This document shows positions 31,114 to 37,451 of a stretch of DNA of 41,944 bases, piece by piece. The stretch comes from a virus. The DNA lies in IMG/VR virus record IMGVR_UViG_3300021062_000031, positions 1 to 41,944 of that record. One strand, 5' to 3'. The notes under the pieces are model-generated. The model ran no database searches, had not been told where the DNA came from, and saw only the letters and a program-made list of their open reading frames with translations. Numbering within the stretch: position 1 is the first letter of the stretch; each line of letters begins with the position of its first letter. A program made the position numbers and the translations under genes.

Positions 31114-32029
31114 TCAGCACCTCTCTCTCCCATTGTTTGGCAATGTCCATCCAGTCTTTGGGCGGCAGGCCCTGTGGGGGTGCTTTATCCAACCCGTGAA
31201 AGGTGGGGTTGTTTATTTTGAAGTCAGTCCAGCATGCCCGCTCCGGCAATGCCCCAAGGTTTGTGACCCATGGAATGCACCCGTGCGCAATCGCCTCATC
31301 CAGAGCCAAGCAGTAAGTCTCCGGCCAGATGCACGGATAAAAGAAAATACTGGCCCGGCTGTACTCGGCATAAAGCTGAGCCTGATTCAGAGCACCCTTT
31401 AGCTCTACGCCGGGCATTTCTGACAGTTCATCAAAGATTTTCTGGTACTGGCTGTCTTTTTCAGCTTCCCCATAGGTTCCCATTGATGAGCAGATGGCTA
31501 TGGTGGCTCGGGGTTCCCGTTCTTTGATCTGGGTGAACAACTTGGGGATTCGTTCAAGGCCCCGGAATGGTGTGCTGGCATAGATAAGCCGAAATGGATC
31601 TTTTTTAGTGGGACTGTGCAATTCACTGGTCCAGACACCGTGACCGATGGTTGTAGACTCCATCCGGAGAACTCGCCGAAAATCGTCAGCGTGACACTGA
31701 CTGAGAGTAACAACACGATCAGCAAAACAGCGGGCAAACGCAGCATTTTGCCGGATGACGGGTTGATCTGAGAAATGATGCGCCCACCAGATTTTCTTGG
31801 CCTTCGGGAAGTTCTCCAGCAGTTCAGCAACTTGTGTAATGACAACATCCGGATTGCCTTCATATGCCCGGATTTGCTCCGGAGTGGTGAGCCAGGTGAC
31901 TTCATGCCCGAGTTTTTGAAACGCTTCTCCAAGGAACACACAGGCCTTTTCCGTGCCGCCGCTGGGAAGCTCTCGAACGCTCCGGGAGTCATAGGGCTTC
32001 TCCCGCGCGAAGATAAACAGTATTTGCAT
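31106..32029 (-). CDS. GT-B (family 4-like) glycosyltransferase (307 aa)
   Basis: ATG behind GAGGAG. N-terminal Rossmann-like half with the donor/acceptor loop LPSGGTEKACVFLGEAFQKL. C-terminal half with IYASTPFRGLERIPKLFTQI and the GT4 signature PETYCLALDEAIAHG (residues 236-250), whose two Glu contact the nucleotide sugar. Slightly shorter than typical GT4 enzymes (about 350-400). Co-transcribed with a GT2 enzyme, so a two-step glycan may be built. Confidence 0.85.
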   Translation of the reverse strand: MQILFIFAREKPYDSRSVRELPSGGTEKACVFLGEAFQKLGHEVTWLTTPEQIRAYEGNPDVVITQVAELLENFPKAKKIWWAHHFSDQPVIRQNAAFARCFADRVVTLSQCHADDFRRVLRMESTTIGHGVWTSELHSPTKKDPFRLIYASTPFRGLERIPKLFTQIKEREPRATIAICSSMGTYGEAEKDSQYQKIFDELSEMPGVELKGALNQAQLYAEYSRASIFFYPCIWPETYCLALDEAIAHGCIPWVTNLGALPERACWTDFKINNPTFHGLDKAPPQGLPPKDWMDIAKQWEREVLNG

Positions 32030-32042
32030 GCTCTCCTCAATG

Positions 32043-32072
32043 AAAAACCCCGAGGCTGGCTGGAGCCTCGGG
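32043..32072 (-). terminator. Strong Rho-independent terminator inside the late region
   Basis: Minus-strand CCCGAGGCT and AGCCTCGGG form a perfect 9-bp stem with a 6-base loop, followed by GTTTTTC. It lies between the DUF3307 gene and the glycosyltransferase-terminase operon, so late transcription must be antiterminated or restarted. Confidence 0.85.
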
Positions 32073-32107
32073 TAGTTGTGAAACGTTGAGATTAGGATGT
32101 AGGAGTG

Positions 32108-32142
32108 AAAAATAAAACCGTCCAGAATGGGAGGACTGGACG
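32108..32142 (-). terminator. Upstream tandem terminator
   Basis: Minus-strand CGTCCAG and CTGGACG form a 7-bp stem around a 10-base loop, followed by GTTTTATTTTT. It precedes the second terminator by about 35 bases. Confidence 0.7.
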
Positions 32143-32166
32143 AGTTGGAGTGTTAAGAAGATCTCT

Positions 32167-32466
32167 CTATGCTTTGCACCACAAGGCTTTACAGGCGATA
32201 TGCAGCCATTGGTCCGTGTGGAAATTGATTTTCCCGTCACACTTCATATAATCAATGACCGCGTGGCAGATGGTTTCCGCAATACCAAAGAGCAGGCTGC
32301 CGGTGATGAGGTAGACGAGAACACCGTGCATCAACCCATGACAGAGAAGGACATACGGCCACATTTCAGAACCGGTTTTGTGGCTCTTGAACTTGGCGAT
32401 GAAATCATTTTGCAAGGCATAATCAGCGAGTGCGTGACCCGCCAGCAAGAGGAAAAACTTTTCCAC
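32167..32466 (-). CDS. DUF3307 family membrane protein (99 aa)
   Basis: I place the start at the GTG overlapping the previous stop (TAGTG), behind GGGAG. The DUF3307 pattern is clear: LLAGHALADYALQNDFIAKF, LLCHGLMHGVLVYLI, ICHAVIDYMKCDG, DQWLHIACK. It has two to three membrane helices and conserved His/Asp residues in the membrane plane. The family is found in phages and bacteria; function unknown. It is the last gene before the tandem terminators. Confidence 0.85.
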   Translation of the reverse strand: MEKFFLLLAGHALADYALQNDFIAKFKSHKTGSEMWPYVLLCHGLMHGVLVYLITGSLLFGIAETICHAVIDYMKCDGKINFHTDQWLHIACKALWCKA

Positions 32467-32804
32467 TAGGCTCCCACTATTCGTTTCACTTGAAGAAAAG
32501 GAAAATGGGCTTGGCTGGCTTCTACAATGTCTGATTCTCTTGCAAGCTTGCAGCGTTGGCGGTAGGTGGCTTTCCGGCTGTTGTCCTGAACCCGGTGAGC
32601 TGGCCCCCATCCTCCAGGGTAGCGGTTCCGGGTGAATACGTGATCCTTGCGGCAAGCGTTTTCTTTGCACCAGGCCAGCACCACCTGGATTTCCAAAAGA
32701 CCTTCCCTGGATTCATCCGGGGTGACGCTGATCAATCGATCCGCACGGATGTCCAAGGCTTGCCCGTGATGCATCAGCCATGACGGGGGGATCCAATCCA
32801 GCAC
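32466..32804 (-). CDS. Hypothetical first gene of the late transcript (112 aa)
   Basis: GTG start with GGAGAG at good spacing. The protein is basic and soluble. It contains MHHGQALDIRADRLISVTPD, then LEIQVVLAWCKENACRKD and HVFTRNRYPGGWG. As the first gene between the promoter and tandem terminators it is well placed to be a late regulator, such as an antitermination factor, but no family is recognised. Confidence 0.7.
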   Translation of the reverse strand: MLDWIPPSWLMHHGQALDIRADRLISVTPDESREGLLEIQVVLAWCKENACRKDHVFTRNRYPGGWGPAHRVQDNSRKATYRQRCKLARESDIVEASQAHFPFLQVKRIVGA

Positions 32805-32985
32805 GCTTTCTCTCCATTTTGGGCGTAGTTATTCAGGGTAGATCCCTTCGGACCCTCTGCTCCGACCGTGCTCCGAGAGCGCTTCCGTCCTCATTGCCCG
32901 TGTCGTTGCGGTTTGCCGGTCGGCTCCGGCTCAATTCCACGTCTTACAACTCTAGGGGACTACTACTATGTCATCTCTTACCTCA

Positions 32986-33014
32986 ACTATAGAGCCTGTT
33001 GCTTGTTTTTTCAA
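32986..33014 (-). promoter_or_regulatory. Candidate late promoter
   Basis: TTGAAA and TATAGT are separated by exactly 17 bp on the minus strand, directly downstream of a terminator. It would start transcription about 175 bases before the first late gene. Confidence 0.75.
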
Positions 33015-33028
33015 GGGTTTCAGCCAAT

Positions 33029-33054
33029 AAAAAAGCCGCTGGTTTAGGGCGGCT
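33029..33054 (-). terminator. Terminator of the 33.2-34.3 kb minus operon
   Basis: Minus-strand AGCCGC and GCGGCT pair around a 9-base loop and are followed by six T. It insulates the late promoter from the upstream minus operon. Confidence 0.8.
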
Positions 33055-33228
33055 GCATACAAAAGGTAATGGTAATCGTTGGCTCAACTATATCATTGTT
33101 TTTATTGTCTATCCACATAGGTAATGGATGAGCGGGTGGGGACGGGGTAGATTGGGGTGGGATGTTTCTGAATCAAATTTGCCTTTTACAAGTCAGCCTT
33201 AAGTTTTCCACGCTTTTTACCTTTGTTG

Positions 33229-33250
33229 CCCCGGTTGCTCGGGGTTTTTT
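33229..33250 (+). terminator. Orphan plus-strand terminator
   Basis: CCCCG and CGGGG pair around GTTGCT, followed by six T. No plus-strand gene ends here, so it either stops antisense transcription or ends a small untranslated RNA. Confidence 0.6.
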
Positions 33251-33500
33251 ATTGGTTGGGGACAGGGATTGAAGCATTCACAAAGCCGGGAGGAGCGCCA
33301 GGAACCAAGAAGCCGTCTTCAAGGGTTGCGGGAGCCCCGATAAACCAGTCGCGCCCCTCTTTCTCTATGATGTAACCGTGCTTTCTGCCTTCTGCAATCA
33401 CCCATTCAGGAACGAAGTATTCCAGCGGCCTGGATGGGGTCACCGTGTTTTCCCGCAATCTCTCGGCGGCTTCTCTGACCATTTCCGGGGTGAGTGCCAT
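33249..33500 (-). CDS. Small hypothetical protein (83 aa)
   Basis: Helical N-terminus (TPEMVREAAERLRENTVTPS) and a small beta domain (PEWVIAEGRKHGYIIEKEGR). No family recognised. It is the last gene of a minus operon that reads 34330 to 33249. Confidence 0.7.
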   Translation of the reverse strand: MALTPEMVREAAERLRENTVTPSRPLEYFVPEWVIAEGRKHGYIIEKEGRDWFIGAPATLEDGFLVPGAPPGFVNASIPVPNQ

Positions 33501-33517
33501 ATAAATACCTTATCTAT

Positions 33518-33730
33518 TTATTTGTTAGGGGCTGGCGGTAGCGGCATCCAGTGGGTTACATGCCATAAGTCTTGGTATTTCCCCGTCAGATCCCACCACT
33601 TCCCAACTTCGTGAGATGAAACCTGCCCCATAGTAACCGTTTCGGCATACCGGTTGTCATTGATAGGGCGCCACCAGAATAGCACCCATTTATCTAAAGG
33701 CGCGGTTTCAATTGGCTGCCATTCCCTCAT
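33518..33730 (-). CDS. DUF551 domain protein (70 aa)
   Basis: The DUF551 pattern is complete: WQPIETAPLDKWVLFWW at the start and THWMPLPPAP at the end, with Trp-rich strands between. DUF551 proteins are frequent in phages and have no known function. A shorter relative of its N-terminal motif occurs at 35170-35496. Confidence 0.85.
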   Translation of the reverse strand: MREWQPIETAPLDKWVLFWWRPINDNRYAETVTMGQVSSHEVGKWWDLTGKYQDLWHVTHWMPLPPAPNK

Positions 33731-33749
33731 TATCTATTTATAATCCTTT

Positions 33750-34148
33750 CTATTTAGTCTTGGAAGGGGGTTTCGGCTTTTTGCGGGCTGTAATCGCTTC
33801 ATCTAGTAGGGTTTCCGTCATCTGACTCGGCGTTACTCCTGCCCTTAAGGCTTCTTCTTGAATGAATGCGGCAATCGTCCGCTTTACCCTCATTGCGATG
33901 GAGATGCGGCGCGGGCGGTAGTGCTGCTTATTCAAAAGCTTATACCCTCTCGCCTTGAAATCAGCAATTGCTGCACGCTCAGCATCCCGCGCCTTCGCCT
34001 TCGGAACCACCTGAAGGATCTCCATTCTGGCGAAGGGTACCCGGCTAACCCTGTGGGCTTGCTCCCGGACCTTGGGGTCCGCTGCCTGCCCAATATAAAC
34101 CGGGATGTCATTCGTATCATATAGTGCGTAAATGTATTTTTCGGTCAT
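33750..34148 (-). CDS. GIY-YIG nuclease domain fused to ribbon-helix-helix-like tail (132 aa)
   Basis: Residues 5-75 fit a minimal GIY-YIG fold: YIYALYD and VYIGQ strands, R28 (KVREQAH), E57 (RDAERAAI) as metal ligand and N73 (YKLLNKQ). The last 55 residues (ISIAMRVKRTIAAFIQEEAL, then VTPSQMTETLLDEAI) look like a ribbon-helix-helix DNA-binding domain. A compact site-specific nuclease or regulator is likely. Catalytic Tyr and Arg of the first motif are present. Confidence 0.75.
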   Translation of the reverse strand: MTEKYIYALYDTNDIPVYIGQAADPKVREQAHRVSRVPFARMEILQVVPKAKARDAERAAIADFKARGYKLLNKQHYRPRRISIAMRVKRTIAAFIQEEALRAGVTPSQMTETLLDEAITARKKPKPPSKTK

Positions 34149-34330
34149 ACGTCAATCTCCAAATCATCCGGCTCATCTTTATACGCCAGCCAGCAGGCCG
34201 ACCAGCCAAAAAACTTGTAGCCGCGCCAGTCTTGGATCTCGCCGCGCTTGAATTGCCCGACAACCTTGCGCAAATAGACTTGGTGAACGTCTTCACGCTT
34301 TGCCAGCTTGGCTAAAGATAGTAGTTTCAT
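34145..34330 (-). CDS. Small helix-turn-helix-like regulator candidate (61 aa)
   Basis: ATG behind AGGGAA, first gene of the minus operon and next to the operator region. The start SLAKLAKREDVHQVYLRKVV looks like a helix-turn-helix, followed by a basic and Trp-rich domain. It overlaps the GIY-YIG gene by four bases. Autoregulation through the nearby palindromes is an inference. Confidence 0.65.
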   Translation of the reverse strand: MKLLSLAKLAKREDVHQVYLRKVVGQFKRGEIQDWRGYKFFGWSACWLAYKDEPDDLEIDV

Positions 34331-34358
34331 TTCTGTTCCCTGCCGCCAATACCACTAC

Positions 34359-34387
34359 ATTATATAACTACAGAGTAAACAATTCAA
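34359..34387 (-). promoter_or_regulatory. Minus-strand promoter of the 34.3-33.2 kb operon
   Basis: TTGAAT and a perfect TATAAT are separated by 17 bp, ending about 30 bases before the ATG at 34330. Confidence 0.8.
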
Positions 34388-34396
34388 TCAAAAAGA

Positions 34397-34443
34397 TTAC
34401 CACAGGGTATTGTGTTATTGTTTACCACGTGGTAACCTATATC
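34397..34443 (+). promoter_or_regulatory. Plus-strand promoter with operator in its spacer
   Basis: TTATTG (34415-34420) and TATATC (34438-34443) are 17 bp apart. The perfect palindrome TTACCACGTGGTAA (34422-34435) fills the spacer, and a related imperfect copy TTACCACAGGGTAT lies at 34397-34410, centre to centre 25 bp away. This is the layout of a repressible promoter shared by two divergent operons. Confidence 0.6.
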
Positions 34444-34473
34444 TATAGTCAAGTTAAACCAAGGAGATCAGCA

Positions 34474-34734
34474 ATGGATAACTTTAAATACTTCACCGAA
34501 TGCGAAGGCGAAACGGTTCAACTCCTGAATGTTTACCATGACGGCCATATCTCCAGCAAAGCCCACCACTTCACCGGCACCTGCCCCAAGTGCGGCCAGA
34601 AGCACACTGCTAACCGTAAGATCGAGTATAAGAACCGCCCGAGCCTCCACCAGTGCGATGCTCGCTGTGAAGGTGCCACCGGCCACAAGTGTGAATGCGC
34701 TTGCGGCGGTAAGAATCACGGACGGGCGGCCTAA
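34474..34734 (+). CDS. Cys-rich zinc-binding protein (86 aa)
   Basis: ATG behind AAGGAG. The protein contains CPKCGQKH, a CDARC pair and CECACGGKNHG, enough for two zinc sites. N-terminal region has aromatic residues (NFKYFTECEGETVQLLNVYH). First gene of a plus operon; the stop overlaps the next ATG (TAATG). Confidence 0.75.
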   Translation: MDNFKYFTECEGETVQLLNVYHDGHISSKAHHFTGTCPKCGQKHTANRKIEYKNRPSLHQCDARCEGATGHKCECACGGKNHGRAA

Positions 34735-34928
34735 TGGCTGCCCTGAGTGACTATGACAAGTTCATAGTGAAGCACCTCCAAACCCTGCAATGGCTGGAAT
34801 CCTTGGAGAAGGACTATCAGGCCAACAAGCTAAAGTTTCCGCGAGAACTGGAAGCCGCCACCCGGTCGCTGAAATTCATTCTGAACGAAATCGGTAAAAA
34901 GCAGATGACAGAAGGGAACCACCCATGA
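34734..34928 (+). CDS. Small helical protein (64 aa)
   Basis: Coupled by TAATG to the preceding gene and by an ATGA overlap to the next. All-helical, Leu/Lys/Glu-rich (FIVKHLQTLQWLESLEKDYQ). No known family. Confidence 0.65.
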   Translation: MAALSDYDKFIVKHLQTLQWLESLEKDYQANKLKFPRELEAATRSLKFILNEIGKKQMTEGNHP

Positions 34929-35122
34929 ACCCCACCTTGCAAAAACAACTGGATTTTATGGAACGCCTGATAGAAGACTATGAGCGCGGACTTGTTCAGA
35001 AAGAGCCTTTCCTGAGTATGGTTCGGGGAGGTTTCCGGGAAGCACTGGACATTGCTTTCAGAAGCGGGCGAACCTCTGGATGGGATGAAGCCTTTGAAAA
35101 AATCAAAGCACTCGAAGCTTAA
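34925..35122 (+). CDS. Small helical protein (65 aa)
   Basis: ATGA overlap with the preceding gene. Helical and charged (LQKQLDFMERLIEDYERGLV). Its length and character resemble its upstream neighbour, which suggests partner proteins. Function unknown. Confidence 0.65.
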   Translation: MNPTLQKQLDFMERLIEDYERGLVQKEPFLSMVRGGFREALDIAFRSGRTSGWDEAFEKIKALEA

Positions 35123-35169
35123 CCATCCCCTTAGTTACCCTCTATAAAGTGAATAGGAGAATTAGAAAA

Positions 35170-35496
35170 GTGAGCGGATGGCGAGACATGAAAAGCGCCC
35201 CTCGGGACGGGACACCCGTAAACATTAAGATTCAACTTGTGAGTGGTGCTGAAAAGATTTATGAACAATGCCGCTGGCATGAAAGCCGGATTGTGCAATG
35301 CGAGTGCTGCGAAATCTGCGGTGAAACATTTGATTCAATCAGCCGCGAAGGCTGGTATTCCAACTATATCCGGCTCCCCATTTGCAAGTATCTCGGTTGG
35401 AAACCGTTAAGTGAGGACCTTTATAGGTGTATGAGCTGCCGGGCGGATAACTGTGAATGCTCTAAGCTGCTAGCTGAGCGCGCTCCCCGCCACTAA
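35170..35496 (+). CDS. Zinc-motif protein with DUF551-like N-terminus (108 aa)
   Basis: I prefer the GTG at 35170, which has AGGAG upstream, over the in-frame GTG at 35149. The start SGWRDMKSAPRDGTPVNIKI matches the opening of DUF551 proteins. Then follow CECCEICGETF and later CMSCRADNCEC clusters, probably two zinc sites. It may be a DUF551 relative with added metal-binding loops. Confidence 0.7.
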   Translation: MSGWRDMKSAPRDGTPVNIKIQLVSGAEKIYEQCRWHESRIVQCECCEICGETFDSISREGWYSNYIRLPICKYLGWKPLSEDLYRCMSCRADNCECSKLLAERAPRH

Positions 35497-35539
35497 CCCA
35501 ATTGATGCAAGAATCTTATTTGAATATGGAGAATGAAAG

Positions 35540-35695
35540 ATGGCCAGCGGACGCCCTTTTGCCCCCGAATCTGATGAATGCGCTTGGTGTCAGCGAGAAA
35601 TCGAGGACATGCGCGACTGCTTCGATGTGGGGAACCCTTGGATGACTGGCAAGCACGAATATGTGTGCCGGGAATGCTGGGAAGAACGGGACTAG
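35540..35695 (+). CDS. Tiny zinc-ribbon protein (51 aa)
   Basis: ATG behind GGAG. Two Cys pairs, CAWC near residue 14 and CREC near residue 43, are separated by about 25 residues, a regular four-Cys ribbon. Ends just before the operon terminator. No specific family. Confidence 0.65.
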   Translation: MASGRPFAPESDECAWCQREIEDMRDCFDVGNPWMTGKHEYVCRECWEERD

Positions 35696-35741
35696 CCTCT
35701 AACTAACTATATAGAATTTAGTCTTATATTTTTGAAAGGAG

Positions 35742-35768
35742 AACCCTTGCCGCCTGGTGAGGGTTTTT
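35742..35768 (+). terminator. Terminator of the 34.5-35.7 kb plus operon
   Basis: AACCCT and AGGGTT pair around a 12-base loop and lead into five T. It lies 47 bases past the last gene of the operon. Confidence 0.65.
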
Positions 35769-35898
35769 GCCTGATTAGAGAATACCAGCTAGGGACAGGT
35801 GGGAATAAAATGGCGGGTGGGTGTTGCCTTCAAGCTACAAAACCCTCTATAGCCTCTCCTTTTTGTGAGATACAGCGGTTAAACTTCCTTTTGGGATG

Positions 35899-35920
35899 CC
35901 TCGGTCATACCGGGGCTTTT
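35899..35920 (+). terminator. Terminator-like hairpin
   Basis: CCTCGG and CCGGGG can pair (one G-T) around TCATA and are followed by CTTTT. It lies just beyond the 3' end of the convergent methyltransferase gene and may limit plus-strand read-through. Confidence 0.35.
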
Positions 35921-35922
35921 CC

Positions 35923-36573
35923 TTATGAAATCAGGCGGAGCTGTTGGGGTTCAGGCAGATCTCTACAAACTGTAGACGGATCCCCAACTTGCAAATCAAT
36001 CTGATTCCCCCAAGCGTCCCAACCGGGATAGGGGCGGCGAGCAAAAAGTTCTATCTTGCGGCTGTCTGGATACATCTGATCAATCGCTCGGTGGATATCG
36101 TCAGGCTTTCTTGAGTGCTCGCCCCTCGGTCTTTGAATAACAGAGGGGTGCATCTTGCGAACTGGTGGCACGCTACCTCGCACGCCCAGCAAAACAATTT
36201 CGGGATTAGAAGCAGTGTAAAAACCAGGGCCATACACAGGGTGAGCGTCACCACGACGAGTTTTAACCCAAGTAAACGCAACCGTCGCATATCGAAACCC
36301 CCACCCTTTCAGCAACTCCACACTGAAGTCCAACCTCGGATAGGTTGCCCACATAAACAATGCACAGTTATCGGCCGCCAGCGTGTCAATGAACGACCGC
36401 ATGTCCAATAATTCGGCATCCTTCATCAGCGGGTAATGCTTCATCGCACCACCGCCGAATTTCGTCTTGTTTTTTCGCTCTCCGCCAGTCTTCCGATTGT
36501 TGTAATGCCAAGGCGGGTCGCACAATATCACGCTGTACCTCATTCCCTCATTATGATCCCCCAAGATCCCCAT
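35923..36573 (-). CDS. MT-A70 family N6-adenine methyltransferase (216 aa, start uncertain)
   Basis: The catalytic motif DPPW is in YSVILCDPPWHYNN (residues 19-22). FMWATYPRLDFSVELLKGWG, VAFTWVKTRRGD, and the S-adenosylmethionine-side segments IVLLGVRGSVPP and KIELFARRPYPGWDAWG are typical of MT-A70/phage DNA methyltransferases. It would methylate adenine in phage DNA, protecting it from host restriction. Either ATG at 36573 or that at 36543 may be used; neither has a well-spaced SD. It is transcribed alone. Confidence 0.85.
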   Translation of the reverse strand: MGILGDHNEGMRYSVILCDPPWHYNNRKTGGERKNKTKFGGGAMKHYPLMKDAELLDMRSFIDTLAADNCALFMWATYPRLDFSVELLKGWGFRYATVAFTWVKTRRGDAHPVYGPGFYTASNPEIVLLGVRGSVPPVRKMHPSVIQRPRGEHSRKPDDIHRAIDQMYPDSRKIELFARRPYPGWDAWGNQIDLQVGDPSTVCRDLPEPQQLRLIS

Positions 36574-36831
36574 GCCTAGTGTTCATGAAGAAAGATCAAG
36601 ATTCCCCCCATAGTTCAAAAGCATCATCAACAACAGCCTTACAACTTTATAAACAGCCATCCCCACCCGGATCCCATGCCATGATTCCCACAAACCGCCC
36701 AAGATATTCCCCATATTGGCGTATTTTCGTTTTCATTTCTTTACTATCTTGAGGGGACAGGGTTTTCCTGTTCGAGTGGAAATCGAGTGGTAACAACGTA
36801 AGAGGGCACATTAAGAATGGTTAATTTTCGA

Positions 36832-36860
36832 TTGAAGGGGATCCATCAGTTTTCTAATAT
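36832..36860 (+). promoter_or_regulatory. Promoter of HNH copy C
   Basis: TTGAAG and TAATAT are separated by 17 bp. The -10 lies within a perfect 20-bp palindrome (36850-36869). Predicted transcription would begin at the edge of hairpin I. Confidence 0.6.
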
Positions 36861-36869
36861 ATTAGAAAA
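36850..36869. repeat. Perfect 20-bp palindrome over the -10 of copy C
   Basis: TTTTCTAATA and TATTAGAAAA are exact inverted arms with no spacer. A palindrome covering a -10 element is a plausible operator. Copy B has a different palindrome just upstream of its promoter. Confidence 0.6.
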
Positions 36870-36930
36870 GCCCCCGCGCAGCCGGATACTGCCGAGGGCG
36901 TGGCCGATTCTGATATGGAGAACCGACACC
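36867..36930 (+). promoter_or_regulatory. Two-hairpin leader of HNH-AP2 gene, copy C
   Basis: Hairpin I (36871-36898) pairs GCAG with CTGC around the 7-base loop CCGGATA, with outer CG/CG and CCC/GGG pairs. Hairpin II (36905-36925) pairs CGATTCT with AGAACCG (one A-C mismatch) around GATATGG, with the SD in loop and stem. The linker CGTGGC is shared with copy B. Confidence 0.65.
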
Positions 36931-37425
36931 TTGGAGAATAACACACGCCAGATCCCTCTAGGCAATGGGCAATTCACAATTGTTGACGAGTGGGATTATG
37001 AATATCTGAACCGGTGGAAGTGGCATGTCAATAAAAACGGGTATGTCCAACGCACGGTTAAACGCTGGAATTCTGAAAAGAACCCCATCACCGTCCTGAT
37101 GCACCGCTCCATAAACGGGACACCGCGCGGGCTAGACACCGACCATATCAACGGGAATAAGCTGGATAACCGGCGCAGCAACCTGCGGTCTGTCACCAAA
37201 AAGGAGAACAGTTGGAACCGGCACGGGCTCAGAAAGGACAACAAGTCAGGGTTCAACGGCGTCCACCGGGCTCCACACCTAATCAAGCACCCTTGGGTGG
37301 CTCGACTCGGGGATAAAATCATTGGCAGCTACTCCAACCCGGTAGATGCGGCAATCGCTTATAACTGGGCATGCCTGAAAGAACGGGGCGGAATGGCCGT
37401 GTTCAACGAGATTTACCCCGCCTGA
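36931..37425 (+). CDS. HNH homing endonuclease with AP2-like domain (copy C)
   Basis: I place the start at TTG 36931 (reads as MENNTRQIPLG), because this is the position homologous to the ATG of copies A and B and lies after the leader SD. The HNH site is VLMHRSINGTP, then TDHINGNKLDNRRSNLR, followed by ENSWNRHG and a divergent AP2-like segment (SGFNGVHRAPHLIKHPWVAR...AAIAYNWACLKE). Length about 164 residues. Free-standing in an intergenic region, opposite in orientation to copies A and B. Confidence 0.85.
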   Translation: MENNTRQIPLGNGQFTIVDEWDYEYLNRWKWHVNKNGYVQRTVKRWNSEKNPITVLMHRSINGTPRGLDTDHINGNKLDNRRSNLRSVTKKENSWNRHGLRKDNKSGFNGVHRAPHLIKHPWVARLGDKIIGSYSNPVDAAIAYNWACLKERGGMAVFNEIYPA

Positions 37426-37451
37426 CATACACAGGATATCTATCGAACGTA

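Larger units (their letters stand above)
32805..33248. other. 444-bp gene-free region with late promoter, leader and terminators
   Basis: No convincing gene is seen. From right to left it holds a plus-strand terminator (33229-33250), an AT-rich stretch, a minus-strand terminator (33029-33054), a minus-strand promoter (32986-33014) and a GC-rich transcribed leader of about 170 bases (32805-32979). The leader contains potential hairpins, for example GCCGG/CCGGC with a 6-base loop and GGTCC/GGATC around GAAG. Its closeness to a promoter and to downstream tandem terminators resembles late antitermination regions. Confidence 0.6.
36574..36930. other. Gene-free intergenic region between methyltransferase and HNH copy C
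   Basis: No convincing ORF is seen here. It contains an inverted repeat ACAGG/CCTGT in the middle, and at its right end the promoter, palindrome and leader of the endonuclease. The composition before that is AT-rich and unremarkable. Confidence 0.5.

Noticed and set aside
35732-36004. 90-codon plus ORF after the operon terminator
   Set aside because: It begins inside the terminator hairpin and runs into the antisense methyltransferase gene; composition is unnatural.
7330-37425. Group I introns or HEARO-type RNAs around the HNH genes
   Set aside because: The genes are free-standing between or at the ends of intact genes, no split exon or group I core was seen, and the endonucleases are HNH-AP2 proteins, not the IscB/IsrB type linked to HEARO.
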